A stretch of DNA of 64,000 bases. It comes from a virus. The position numbers and the translations under genes are program-made. This document shows, piece after piece, positions 40,832 through 50,729 of this stretch. Position 1 is the stretch's first letter. Each line of letters begins with the position of its first letter. A model generated the notes under the pieces. The model saw only the letters and a program-made list of their open reading frames with translations, was not told where the DNA came from and searched no databases. The stretch is from positions 1 to 64,000 of IMG/VR virus record IMGVR_UViG_3300042560_001981. The stretch is one strand, 5' to 3'.

Positions 40832-42061
40832 TTATTTGTCCCATGCCTTTGCTGCATTAAAATTGGCCTGACTAAACTCTAGTCTATCGACAAGTTTAAC
40901 AGCACCACCAGTTATTGTTGATACAGCAACAAATCCTTCTGGATCGGTTACTTTAAAACCATTTTCTGTTCTCAAGAAAGTGTGTGTTACTTGTTTCATC
41001 TCTTGAAGTTTTTTAATGATTCTATTTTTAGAGTCAACTAAAAGATTCATTAGTGTAAATATCTGAATTAAATCGGAAGCAGAACCTCTGAAAAATCTCA
41101 TGACATCCGTTTTTTCTTTGATTCTTTTCTTTCGTGTATCTTCTTTTTTTGCAGATAAAACTTCTTTGTTTAATTTATCTTCTACATAACGAATTAACTC
41201 TAAAGTATGAGCTCTCGGGTCTTTGATTTGTGAACCGGCTCTTATCTTTGCATTATTAAATGTTTTGATGTAATTTTTAAACACATCACTTGTAGCAATT
41301 CGATTTAATGTCAAAGAATTTATTGTGTTAAATGTTTTGCCTGCTGAAGATAATATTTTTGTTAAATCTTCAGTTTCTTTTTCGGTAAAAGATGCCATAC
41401 CAGATGCATCAGTAAATGTAGCATCTCTGAACCAAACATCTTTTGTATGCGTTAGATGACCAATATCAATGTTAAAAGATGCCTTCATATCTTCCATGGT
41501 TTTACCAGTGTATGAAGTATGAAAGACAACTCCTAATTGTGCTGTCATCATTTTAAAAGCCAAAGGTGAATCGAAAGGTACTGCATAAACAATTGTATTT
41601 GGCTGAAAAATAGCATATTGCATGCCATCAATATTTTGTTTCTTTATGTCACCTTTGGTGAAAAGCATATCACCTTGAAGAACACCTTTTATTCCTAGTT
41701 TGGGTAAATATCTTAAAGCAACTTTGAGTTTATGATTCAATCCTTCAGCAGGATGGTTGTTATCGATATCTTCTTCAGTGTAGTTTAGTTTGGCGTTTTT
41801 AGCAAACACACCTTTTGTGCCAACAAAAAATTTACCATTTTCGGGATTAACTCCTGCAAATATGGCTGGTGATCCATCCCATTTTGTTGTGACATTTATT
41901 TTAGTTGAGGATTTTCCTGCTAACATGTCACGTAGAGATTGTAGAAAGTTTATAGCACTTCTGGCACCAACAACACCGCCATTGAGAACCTCATCTTCGA
42001 GATGTTCCAGATGCAGGTTTTTACCTTCTTTTCCTTCTTTTAAAAATTCTGTGAATTTCAT
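40832..42061 (-). CDS. Ligase/nucleotidyltransferase-like phage protein (DUF6267-type)
   Basis: 409 residues. It starts MKFTEFLKEG like other virion-region proteins here. TTKWDGSPAIFAG (Lys60-x-Asp-Gly) fits motif I of ATP-dependent ligases/RNA ligases, and KGVLQGDMLF later resembles motif III. The C-terminal half is helical. It may seal or cap nucleic acid; this is inference from motif I. It overlaps the nuclease-like gene upstream by ATGA. Confidence 0.6.
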   Translation of the reverse strand: MKFTEFLKEGKEGKNLHLEHLEDEVLNGGVVGARSAINFLQSLRDMLAGKSSTKINVTTKWDGSPAIFAGVNPENGKFFVGTKGVFAKNAKLNYTEEDIDNNHPAEGLNHKLKVALRYLPKLGIKGVLQGDMLFTKGDIKKQNIDGMQYAIFQPNTIVYAVPFDSPLAFKMMTAQLGVVFHTSYTGKTMEDMKASFNIDIGHLTHTKDVWFRDATFTDASGMASFTEKETEDLTKILSSAGKTFNTINSLTLNRIATSDVFKNYIKTFNNAKIRAGSQIKDPRAHTLELIRYVEDKLNKEVLSAKKEDTRKKRIKEKTDVMRFFRGSASDLIQIFTLMNLLVDSKNRIIKKLQEMKQVTHTFLRTENGFKVTDPEGFVAVSTITGGAVKLVDRLEFSQANFNAAKAWDK

Positions 42062-42786
42062 TTTTTCATGTTCATGAATGGATTTGTTTTCTTTGTGCCT
42101 GGTGCTACAGAGTATTTACTGTTTGGCATTTTTTTAATTTTAATTTCTGCTTGAACTTCATAAAACTCAGAGCGGGTCGCTACACGAACTTTAAAATCAC
42201 CAGAACCACTTAAAAGAGGAACACCCGTTAACTTCAGAGGATTTGTTTTTGAGATTAAATAGAAATCATCTCCTGCTTGCATGTAGTATGCAGGCTCAGC
42301 TTTACCTTCTGTGTAATGCTCCGTCACCAATTGTCCTAAGTCTCTATTTTCATCATTAGCAATATAACGGTTAATACTTGGCTGATCAAAATAAGACTTC
42401 ATAACATGAAGTGGTACAGCACCAGGCTCTTTGAGTCCGGATTTTGTAGTTGGAATTTTTATCTGTTTTTCCGGAATGCCAGAAAATTTAGAAATAGCTT
42501 TTATAAAGGCCTTGGCCTGTGCAGACTTATTTAAGATATCTACAGCAGCTTTGGCTGTGGGTGTTTTATACGTAGTTTTCCATTTACCACCCTCATAATA
42601 AACTCTTGGGTTAGAAAGATTGTCAGTATGTGACATTTTAACTTCCACCCAAGTTTTTATGTTTTTATATTCAACTTTTACATCCGAGTATTCTGTACTT
42701 ACTTTTGGCCTAGTGGCTTTTATTCCCGGAAGTTTATTGATAGACTTTGCTACATCTTGTTCGAATTTATCTGAAGCAACACTCAT
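42058..42786 (-). CDS. PD-(D/E)xK nuclease-like phage protein
   Basis: 242 residues. SDVKVEY (Asp35) and TWVEVKM (Glu48, Lys50) have the spacing of a PD-(D/E)xK active site. The following region has repeated strand/helix elements. Could be a resolvase-type or packaging-related nuclease. It lies 24 bases behind a late-type promoter. Confidence 0.55.
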   Translation of the reverse strand: MSVASDKFEQDVAKSINKLPGIKATRPKVSTEYSDVKVEYKNIKTWVEVKMSHTDNLSNPRVYYEGGKWKTTYKTPTAKAAVDILNKSAQAKAFIKAISKFSGIPEKQIKIPTTKSGLKEPGAVPLHVMKSYFDQPSINRYIANDENRDLGQLVTEHYTEGKAEPAYYMQAGDDFYLISKTNPLKLTGVPLLSGSGDFKVRVATRSEFYEVQAEIKIKKMPNSKYSVAPGTKKTNPFMNMKK

Positions 42787-42809
42787 GAAGTCTCCTAAAG
42801 AGTTTTATG

Positions 42810-42817
42810 TATTTATG
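42810..42817 (-). promoter_or_regulatory. Possible T4-type late promoter
   Basis: CATAAATA on the minus strand, 24 bases before the ATG at 42786, in the 32-base gap after the DruA-like gene. One difference from TATAAATA. Confidence 0.5.
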
Positions 42818-42818
42818 C

Positions 42819-43934
42819 CTATCGTATAATGTCTAGTTCAGTGTCGCCAGTCCAGACTTCAATATCATTTCTCAGACGATTCTCCGTTTTGAGATTTTCG
42901 TATCTTGTCGTGGCCTTTTTTCTCCACCATTCAATCACATTCTTCAGATAGAATTTATCATAGTTTTCACCTTTAGTCAAGGTATTCGATTTACCATTCA
43001 CAAAGTCAATCATGTTACTGAATCCATAATCTGAAACATAATATCTCTTTTGTTCGTTTAGATTTTTGGCATTTTCAATCGTCTGTTTAAACTTAGCACC
43101 CTCTGGTGTTCCCTTCAGAGCAACATTGATATGTGAAACGATTGCATTAGATATTTTCAGTTTTCTACTAGAGGCACTTTCTGGTGCCAATGGCTCACCA
43201 ATTATATTTTCAATATACTCTTTTAGGTCTGTATAAGTTTTACCATGTAACATGGGAAGAAAATCACTGTCGGTCAAACCTTTATAACGAATATAAGGTT
43301 TCATGCCATCATACTGTGATACGGCCTTAGTAGAACCATACAGACTAGTCGTTTCAAACAAACATGTGGTCATATTGTATTTTTTATTTAGCATTTCACG
43401 AACTTCATGTGTCGTGCAAATAGATGCCATCAATTTACCACCAAGATAATTAAATCCAAAAGGCTGTGCGGGTACAATCACAAAACCCATCATAGCACAT
43501 TGATTGAATCTTTGAGCACCACCATCGACTTGTGTGAACACTTGACCCAACATCTCATTTCTTGGTTTACAGTTAATTACAGGAGAACCAAGACGAATAA
43601 AACCACACCACTTGTTCGTTGTAGTTTCTAAGACTGCCAATCTGAGGGATCGACCGGGAATATTGGTCATGTTTGAATGTGAAGAAATCATATTCAAATA
43701 AATGTCCCATCTCTCTTGAGGCAGTTCTACAATTTCGAAATTCATTTTCTCTGGCGAAACAGAAAAATCGGAAAACAAATCTTCTTCTGGTCCCATACCA
43801 GGCAAAACAAAAGGCCTCTCTGCCATAGAAGCCTTTTTCTGTTCTCTCATGTACTCATCTATTCTCGAAAACTTATCGAAATAGTTTGAAAAAACATTTG
43901 CACAGTAAACTGCCTGTTCCTTAGTCAAACTCAT
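42819..43934 (-). CDS. DruA-like (DUF4338-type) protein, copy 1
   Basis: 371 residues. WCGFIRLGSPVI, FVIVPAQPFGFNYLGGKLMA, CLFETTSLYGSTKAVSQYDG and a trailing helical part follow the layout of DUF4338. That family includes DruA of the Druantia defence system. The start overlaps the gp41 stop by ATGA. A second, divergent copy lies at 62533-63810. Function in phages is unknown. The family call is from motif order, not a search. Confidence 0.55.
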   Translation of the reverse strand: MSLTKEQAVYCANVFSNYFDKFSRIDEYMREQKKASMAERPFVLPGMGPEEDLFSDFSVSPEKMNFEIVELPQERWDIYLNMISSHSNMTNIPGRSLRLAVLETTTNKWCGFIRLGSPVINCKPRNEMLGQVFTQVDGGAQRFNQCAMMGFVIVPAQPFGFNYLGGKLMASICTTHEVREMLNKKYNMTTCLFETTSLYGSTKAVSQYDGMKPYIRYKGLTDSDFLPMLHGKTYTDLKEYIENIIGEPLAPESASSRKLKISNAIVSHINVALKGTPEGAKFKQTIENAKNLNEQKRYYVSDYGFSNMIDFVNGKSNTLTKGENYDKFYLKNVIEWWRKKATTRYENLKTENRLRNDIEVWTGDTELDIIR

Positions 43935-45334
43935 ACTTTTAGACCACCAAAATTTTTATTAAATTTACGTTCACGATTACCAAATGTATTCAACGGAGGC
44001 GTATCATCAGGTTGCCCCGAATCTGTAATTCCATTTTGTGCATCAGGCTCCGTATCATACAGTCTCATTTTAGCCCTGTCAACCCCCACAACAAATCTTT
44101 TATAATCATTTGGGTCAGAATAACGATTTTTCAATTGTTTTACCATAATTTGATTCAATTGTTGCAACTCTTCATTTGTAATCAAAGCAAACATAAAGTC
44201 AGCAGTTGCAGGCAAACCAAAAGATTCTGAAGTATCTTCAAGACCTGGATCAGAGTTTGTAAAACCACTTCTTGTGGTTTGTGTTGCAGATACAATTGGC
44301 ACATTGAATTCAACTGCCAAGCCACGAAGCTCTTCAGCAATAGATTTTACATATGTGTAAGAGTTTACACTTCCGCCAGGTTTTATTCTAGAAGATGAAC
44401 AGATGTTCAAATAATCAATGAAGATAATTTCTGGAGTAAAATTCTTTTTCAGAGCCAATTCATTAAGCAAAGCCCTGAAATGTAGAGCAGAGGCAGAAGC
44501 AGTTGGATATTCTTTGATGATTAATTTGCCATTTGCCTTGTTTCTTAATACTTGAAACTTTTTGTCGTAGTCTGTTTTACTGATTGTTCTCAGTTCATTC
44601 AAATCAATATTTAAAAGATTTGCATCAATTCTTTCAGCAATTCTTTCTTCGGCCATTTCAAGAGTAATATATAAAACATTTTTACCCTGAGATAAACAAG
44701 ATGCGGCCACATGACACATGAATAAAGATTTACCAACGCCTGTGCCAGCCAAAGCAATGTTCAAAGTTTTGACCGGTAAGCCACCCTTTGTAATTTTATT
44801 GAATATATCGAGATCGAATGGAACTTTAGCTTCTACTTTATGATAAAAATCATATCGTGAATCGTAGTCATTCATGTAATCATGACCGATGTGTTGGTCA
44901 AAAGAAACGCCAAGGGCATCACTCAGAAGTTTTGGAATTTCTCCTTTTGTTTTACCTTTGTTTCTATCATCAAGAATCTGGACAGATTCCATGATAGCAT
45001 TGTAAATGGCTTTATCTTGACAAAATTTTTCAGTTTGTTCAATAAGCCATTTTTCTTCGACTTTTTCTTCTCGATTAGAGTGGAGTTCTTTTAGTAAGTC
45101 TATTGATCCTTTGACCTGGTCGCCAGTAAGAGTTTTACTTTCGGTAAAATTGATTACAAGGGATTCGTATGTTGGAAGATTTTTATACTTGTTTACAAAA
45201 TCAAAAACTTCTTTGAATACAATTTTTTCTGTGTTGTCTGAAAAATAATCTGATCTTATGAATGGTAATACTTTTCTGGTATAGGCCTCATTGTATATCA
45301 AATTCTTCAGTATCGTTTGTTCCAGTCGATTCAT
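43931..45334 (-). CDS. Replicative DNA helicase, T4 gp41-like (DnaB family)
   Basis: 467 residues. The RecA-type core has Walker A GTGVGKS (about 197-203) and Walker B EIIFIDYLN (about 300-308). The N-terminal helical domain fits the DnaB family and the length fits gp41 (475). It unwinds DNA ahead of the polymerase and works with the primase at 21823-22848. Confidence 0.95.
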   Translation of the reverse strand: MNRLEQTILKNLIYNEAYTRKVLPFIRSDYFSDNTEKIVFKEVFDFVNKYKNLPTYESLVINFTESKTLTGDQVKGSIDLLKELHSNREEKVEEKWLIEQTEKFCQDKAIYNAIMESVQILDDRNKGKTKGEIPKLLSDALGVSFDQHIGHDYMNDYDSRYDFYHKVEAKVPFDLDIFNKITKGGLPVKTLNIALAGTGVGKSLFMCHVAASCLSQGKNVLYITLEMAEERIAERIDANLLNIDLNELRTISKTDYDKKFQVLRNKANGKLIIKEYPTASASALHFRALLNELALKKNFTPEIIFIDYLNICSSSRIKPGGSVNSYTYVKSIAEELRGLAVEFNVPIVSATQTTRSGFTNSDPGLEDTSESFGLPATADFMFALITNEELQQLNQIMVKQLKNRYSDPNDYKRFVVGVDRAKMRLYDTEPDAQNGITDSGQPDDTPPLNTFGNRERKFNKNFGGLKV

Positions 45335-45605
45335 GTTGTTTATAATCCAAAATAATTTTACTGAGAATATCCCCCATTATTGTATGAAAATTTTCATCTT
45401 CTAACAAGGCCTGCATCTCATGTTTTCCAGGAGTGATGATGACATAACTGAATCTAAGTTTAGCTACACCTTCATCTTCAACTGCACCAACTTTATGGTA
45501 ATGGTACATTGTACCTTGATATTCTTCCATTAACAACTCTATACCAATAACTTCGGTATGACTGAAGTTTATGAATTTATAATCAATATCTTCTTCAAGC
45601 TTCAT
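45288..45605 (-). CDS. Hypothetical protein between UvsX and gp41
   Basis: 105 residues from the ATG at 45605; an earlier in-frame ATG would overlap uvsX by more than 70 bases. It overlaps uvsX by 11 bases and gp41 by 47. Alpha/beta protein without recognised motifs; position suggests a replication or recombination accessory. Confidence 0.55.
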   Translation of the reverse strand: MKLEEDIDYKFINFSHTEVIGIELLMEEYQGTMYHYHKVGAVEDEGVAKLRFSYVIITPGKHEMQALLEDENFHTIMGDILSKIILDYKQHESTGTNDTEEFDIQ

Positions 45606-46656
45606 TTTCTTCGACTTCTTCCAAAATGTCATCTTGTCCCATAATACTGCTATAAGTGATTTCATATCTTTTCTTCACATAGTCTTTGAATGAATTATTT
45701 TCTAAAATATCTCTCCAAAATTCTTCTGTTTGTGTATCAGCAAAGCGTTTCTTATCTAAGACTTCACCAGTCTCCTGGTCAACTTTAGCATACCAACCAT
45801 TACTTGGTTTGGTTACAAAATTGCCTTCGAGAGCGATATCCATAAGGCCAGACCACTTGTTAATACCACCATCAAAAGATACAGTAACAGGTATTTTAGA
45901 TTTTTCTCGAACATATCTTGATTTCTCTACGTTAATGATGAAATTGTATCCAACAATTTCTGATCCTTCTTTTTCTTGTTGACGACCTAAAATGAAGATA
46001 TTGTCAGCAGAATAGTAAGAACCTGTTCCACCACCAACGATATCTTTAGGAAACATTCCGATTTCTTTATAAGTGTGATTCACCACAACCATAGGAATAT
46101 CTTTTAGATTTAAATGTGGTGTAATCATGCGGAATAAACTTTTTACTTGTTTTGCTCGTGACATATCAGCAACAGACTTCTGTTCAAGAGCATCTTCAAC
46201 TTCTTTCTTTGATGCGAGATTACCAATCGAATCAATGACAATGATAACACGATCACCTCGATTGATATTTTCCAACTGAGCCATAATATCAAACTTTAAT
46301 TGTTCAATATCAGTAATTGGTGAATGAATCACTCTGTCAGTGTCAATACCAAAGGTATCAAAGTATGACTGTGGAGTTCCAAATTCGGAATCATAAAACA
46401 ACAAAACAGATTCATCATACTTGTCCATATAGGACTTAGCCATCAACAAAGAGAAGGCTGTCTTAAAGTGTTTAGAGGGACCTGCCCACATTGTTAAACC
46501 AGGAGTAAGACCACCATCCAATCTTCCTGACAAAGCAACATTCACCATAGGAATGGCAGTTGGAATCATATCTTTTTCTGTAAACAACTTTGATTTAGAT
46601 AGAATAGAACTATCTTTGATTGTAGAATTCTTTTTAATCTTTTCAAGTAAACTCAT
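45595..46656 (-). CDS. uvsX: Recombinase UvsX (RecA-like)
   Basis: 353 residues. The Walker A loop is GPSKHFKT at 59-66, and VIIVIDSIGNL is Walker B. The C-terminus is acidic, as in T4 UvsX. It catalyses strand exchange and recombination-dependent replication. Placed directly upstream of gp41 as a recombination-replication unit. Confidence 0.95.
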   Translation of the reverse strand: MSLLEKIKKNSTIKDSSILSKSKLFTEKDMIPTAIPMVNVALSGRLDGGLTPGLTMWAGPSKHFKTAFSLLMAKSYMDKYDESVLLFYDSEFGTPQSYFDTFGIDTDRVIHSPITDIEQLKFDIMAQLENINRGDRVIIVIDSIGNLASKKEVEDALEQKSVADMSRAKQVKSLFRMITPHLNLKDIPMVVVNHTYKEIGMFPKDIVGGGTGSYYSADNIFILGRQQEKEGSEIVGYNFIINVEKSRYVREKSKIPVTVSFDGGINKWSGLMDIALEGNFVTKPSNGWYAKVDQETGEVLDKKRFADTQTEEFWRDILENNSFKDYVKKRYEITYSSIMGQDDILEEVEENEA

Positions 46657-46657
46657 T

Positions 46658-47272
46658 TTATTCTCCGTTTAGAATCAGTAAAGTTTCCGTATCACCAAGA
46701 GTTCCTTTAAAGAAAATATTAAAGGCGATAACACATCTTTCGATACCTGAAATATTTCTCGAAACTTCGTGTGTTAGATGAGATGGAAAAATTAGTATGT
46801 CATTTATTTTTGGCGTTACAACCCAATCAACAGAACTAATTCTGTTTTCTTCCTCAACATCAGGACAAACAGAAATTGGCCAAACATTATATGCCCTAGA
46901 ATCACGAACAAACTTTATGTTACCACTTTTTTCATCGACATTAACATATAAAACACCACTGAAAATACTATTACTATGGTGATGTGGTTGTGCCCAATCA
47001 CCTCTCTGGTGTTTTACTGCCCATGATGATGTAATGTATACCTCAACATTTTTTACAACTTTCAAATAATCATATACATAATATTCAACTTCTCTGAGAA
47101 TCAGGTGTTTGAGATCAGAAAGTTCTGGAAGATCGAGAAGTTTGGCATCAGTGAACAAACCATTATCGTTTCTTACGTATTTACAGTTCATTACAAAGCG
47201 TCTTGTGTCCTCATCAACGAAAATATTATTTCTATACAGAGGAACAGGAAAAAGTTCAATTACTTCCCTCAT
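46658..47272 (-). CDS. 2OG-Fe(II) oxygenase (TIGR02466-type)
   Basis: 204 residues. QPHHHSNSIFSGVLYV supplies the HxH/HxD-type iron site, FPSHLTHEVSRN the distal His, and ERCVIAFN the Arg that binds 2-oxoglutarate. Common in cyanophages and pelagiphages. The hydroxylated substrate is not known. Confidence 0.8.
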   Translation of the reverse strand: MREVIELFPVPLYRNNIFVDEDTRRFVMNCKYVRNDNGLFTDAKLLDLPELSDLKHLILREVEYYVYDYLKVVKNVEVYITSSWAVKHQRGDWAQPHHHSNSIFSGVLYVNVDEKSGNIKFVRDSRAYNVWPISVCPDVEEENRISSVDWVVTPKINDILIFPSHLTHEVSRNISGIERCVIAFNIFFKGTLGDTETLLILNGE

Positions 47273-48177
47273 GGTTTTGAATCATCCTCAAAATTGGCAA
47301 TTTTTGATTTGTGTATTACTTCGTGTTCTGTATCAACAAAAAAAGAGTCTAAACTATTAGCGGGCTGTTTGTCAATCTTTTTCCTCTTTCTTGCCTTAAT
47401 TTCTGGTAAAATGTCCACTTTATCAGCTGCATATTTTCTATAAGTTTGATTTGATGCTACTAACAGCAAAACAGCAAGTGGATCAAACACGATAATAATA
47501 ATAAAAATTACCAGTCGAACTGCTTTATCAATCAAATCACGGTCTTGTGTACCATATACTACTTCTGCCACGTATTTGATAGGTCCCAAATCTGATTCAG
47601 CCTTCTTAACTTCCAAGGATAAAGGGAGTTTTTCTTCCGTGAGGTTTTGTATTTCTTTTTGAAGCCTTGCATTTTCAGAAGCGATTCTCTCACGGTCTTT
47701 CTGTTGGGCCTTGCGTATCTGTGATGCCCTCTCGGCGCCCCTTTCGTCTTTCGACCTGCCCATAATTTCATCGACAGATGCATCATACTGACTAAGGTTC
47801 TTGTCATTCCTCTCAATGGTCGCTTGGAGTGCTTCAATCTTTTTGTCATAAATTTCTACCTTTGCGGCTAAAGGTGATATGTTTGATGAGTGTTCAATAT
47901 GGGCCTTTGATAGGTAACCAAAAATACCCATTGAAGTAATTGCCATAAGCAATATCACTGCAATCAAAAAATAAAACTTGAGTGCAGAGAATGTTTCTTT
48001 CCAATGATTATGTAACCATGATACTGTCACCAATTTTGCTATTTCTAAAACTGTGCCCATGATTATAACCGGCCAATAAGATCCAGGAAATATCTGTGCA
48101 AGTCCTATTACCGAATAATAAGCCGCCACGCCCGAAAGAGCAATGGCGGTCAAAAAAGGTAATATAAATTGTGTCAT
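47269..48177 (-). CDS. Membrane protein with central coiled coil
   Basis: 302 residues from the ATG at 48177, which overlaps the polymerase stop by ATGA. Hydrophobic helices at about 5-30, 39-55 and 63-85 are followed by a long coiled coil (about 100-195), another hydrophobic helix (about 217-240) and a basic tail. Similar proteins lie near replication genes in aquatic T4-like phages; role unknown. Confidence 0.65.
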   Translation of the reverse strand: MTQFILPFLTAIALSGVAAYYSVIGLAQIFPGSYWPVIIMGTVLEIAKLVTVSWLHNHWKETFSALKFYFLIAVILLMAITSMGIFGYLSKAHIEHSSNISPLAAKVEIYDKKIEALQATIERNDKNLSQYDASVDEIMGRSKDERGAERASQIRKAQQKDRERIASENARLQKEIQNLTEEKLPLSLEVKKAESDLGPIKYVAEVVYGTQDRDLIDKAVRLVIFIIIIVFDPLAVLLLVASNQTYRKYAADKVDILPEIKARKRKKIDKQPANSLDSFFVDTEHEVIHKSKIANFEDDSKP

Positions 48178-50726
48178 GAGAAAAAGCTGTCTAATGAATT
48201 GGTTTTTTCTGTTGTCCATCCCATACAGTCGAGAATCACTTTAATTGGTTCCAAAAATGACTTTTCAAACTGCGTATCATAATCAACAAAATCATGGAGA
48301 CCAAACTCTGGTGGCAATCTCGTTGGATAAGAAATGACCATATCTTTTAAAGGATTCGGTTGTTTTAGGTAAGTAAATTTAATTTTCTCACCTTCTTGAA
48401 TCCTTGGATATTTTTTATCTAACTTCAAAGATTCCAACCGATTGTTGTATAGTAAAGCACCCTTGACATGAATCGGTGTCCCTTTTTTATATAGAGTAGC
48501 GGTATCAGAATAATCTTTCAAACCATTCAATCCTCTGGGAAAAGATACTTCTTCAGGAGGCAATTGTTTAAACTTCTCTCTAAATTCTTCAATGAAGTCA
48601 TGAATATCACCTTCTTTACCATTCAACATAATGTGAATAGCCTGTTTCATTTTTTCCCGAATAGCAGCAGGCGTTGAAGATTTAACCATCTCCATACCCA
48701 TAACTTTCATTTGAGGTTCTTTATATTGAACACCTTCATTGTTGTGTACGTTTAGAATATATCTTTTCTTTGCAGTCCAAATGCCACGATCAGATAATGC
48801 TTCACGTTTCATTTGCATTTTTTGGGCGTATGCACGAACATACGTAGCAAGATCCTTGTAACTTTCATCAATGAACGGTTGTATCTTCTGCTCGCAGACT
48901 TTATCCATGAACTCGATGATCTTGATTCTAGATGAAGGAACTTTTTCTCCCGCAACATACACCTTTTTAACAAGCGGACCAAGATTAAGATAAATCGAAT
49001 CTGTGTCTGAGGCGATAACGTAATCTTCATTATTTGTACTTAATAACTTATTTAAATATTCATTTAGTTTATTTTCAATCCAACGAATGGATAATTGGCC
49101 CGCTGTAGTAACGCCAAGTGCCATTCTCAAATCATAAAAACGGAAGTATTGACTACCAAGAGCACCGTAAGCAGAATTGAGGGAGACTTTCTTCGCTAGT
49201 TGAAGATTATCATATCGTGCAATTCTTTTTTCGATTTCATATTTCTTTTCATCGTCATTTTCTTTTTCATATTCTTGTTTCGCCTGCAACATCATCTTCT
49301 TAAATTTTTTACGACCTTCATACATTTCTTCCAACATCTTAGGAAGAAAACCTTGAAAGTCAGTTCTAAAAAGTTGACCGTTTGGTGTAATTGTAGCATC
49401 AATGAGTTTTGAAGTGTCAACCTGTCTCATTAATAGTTTCTCGACATTTACGCCTGCTGAAAGAATATCACGCATTTCATCCGTGTAATCCTCTGTATCA
49501 ATAAGAGTTTCTGGTGAAATGTTGTACATCATCATCAAGTGTGGATAGAGAGAGTTCAAGTCAAATGAAGCAACATATTCATGAACACCGACTTGGGGTT
49601 CTTTCACATAAGCACCCTCAAAAGCCGAACTCTTATTTTTTACCGTTTTTGGTGGAACAATGATATCTTTGTCTAAAAGATAATTATAGATCAAAGAATC
49701 CCACATTCTCGTTTGTGCGAAAATGTCCTCATAGTTTGTTTTTGTATCGTAAGCCAAAGTCAAACCCAATTCAATCAATTTAAGTTTTTCTTCCAACTTC
49801 AGTACAAGCTCAACGTCTTTAATGTTATAATCAATAAACTTTTGAAAGTTTAAACGATATAATGAATGTAAGTTTTCATATTCGTCATATGAAAGTTTGT
49901 TCTCATTCAGTTCAACGCTGGCGATGTGATCTAGCCGATAAGATTCTTGTGACTTACCAGCCGGAGCGTACCATCTATACAGTTCGATATAATCTAGTGT
50001 TGGAACACCAAGTAAATCATAAACATCAAGGTCACGATTAATCTTTGTAATCTTTTTTGTGTTTATGATACCCCATGGTGAAAGTTTCTTTACTTCTTCT
50101 TCACCCAAAAGGTTATTGATTCGATTGACCAGATATGGAATATCAAAGAAACGAATATTCCATCCACTGATTGCATCAGGACAGTTTTGTTGCCAATCAT
50201 CGATGAATTTTTTACACAGGTCGATTTCACTCTTACACTTGATGTAGGTAACATCATCACGTTGATTGTCATAGTCACCACAACCATAGACAATCATTTT
50301 TCCATTAATATATTTTATTCCAATGGCAGTGATAGGCTCTGTGACTTTGTATGGGTCAGGAAAACCATTTTCTGATCCAACTTCAATATCGATTATAGCA
50401 ATAGAAAGATCATCAAAGTTCCAATTAATGTCACCTTTGAATGTATCAGCAATGAAAGCGTATTCATAACGGTCATTACCAAAGATTTTAAATCCTTCAA
50501 CGTCATTATACTGACGAACAAAGTCTCTCGATTCACGAATGGTCTGAAACTTTATTGTCTCTAAACTCAAACCATCAAGAGATTTATACTTGCTAGGTTT
50601 ATTTGATTTCAAAAACAAAGTCGGCGTGTAAGCAACTTTATACTTAACACGCCGGCCGTCTTTAACACCTCGGAAGAGAATATTACTTCCGAGGCATGAA
50701 ACATTTGTATAATAATTATTTGTCAT
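48174..50726 (-). CDS. DNA polymerase, family B, T4 gp43-like
   Basis: 850 residues, near the 898 of T4 gp43. Exo I lies at IIDIEVGS (D113, E115). Polymerase motifs are FDLNSLYPHLMM (A), KKVSLNSAYGALGSQY (B) and ASDTDSIYL (C). Complete, with no intron or split. The clamp (56500-57189) and clamp loader (54170-56242) are encoded nearby. Confidence 0.98.
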   Translation of the reverse strand: MTNNYYTNVSCLGSNILFRGVKDGRRVKYKVAYTPTLFLKSNKPSKYKSLDGLSLETIKFQTIRESRDFVRQYNDVEGFKIFGNDRYEYAFIADTFKGDINWNFDDLSIAIIDIEVGSENGFPDPYKVTEPITAIGIKYINGKMIVYGCGDYDNQRDDVTYIKCKSEIDLCKKFIDDWQQNCPDAISGWNIRFFDIPYLVNRINNLLGEEEVKKLSPWGIINTKKITKINRDLDVYDLLGVPTLDYIELYRWYAPAGKSQESYRLDHIASVELNENKLSYDEYENLHSLYRLNFQKFIDYNIKDVELVLKLEEKLKLIELGLTLAYDTKTNYEDIFAQTRMWDSLIYNYLLDKDIIVPPKTVKNKSSAFEGAYVKEPQVGVHEYVASFDLNSLYPHLMMMYNISPETLIDTEDYTDEMRDILSAGVNVEKLLMRQVDTSKLIDATITPNGQLFRTDFQGFLPKMLEEMYEGRKKFKKMMLQAKQEYEKENDDEKKYEIEKRIARYDNLQLAKKVSLNSAYGALGSQYFRFYDLRMALGVTTAGQLSIRWIENKLNEYLNKLLSTNNEDYVIASDTDSIYLNLGPLVKKVYVAGEKVPSSRIKIIEFMDKVCEQKIQPFIDESYKDLATYVRAYAQKMQMKREALSDRGIWTAKKRYILNVHNNEGVQYKEPQMKVMGMEMVKSSTPAAIREKMKQAIHIMLNGKEGDIHDFIEEFREKFKQLPPEEVSFPRGLNGLKDYSDTATLYKKGTPIHVKGALLYNNRLESLKLDKKYPRIQEGEKIKFTYLKQPNPLKDMVISYPTRLPPEFGLHDFVDYDTQFEKSFLEPIKVILDCMGWTTEKTNSLDSFFS

Positions 50727-50729
50727 TCA

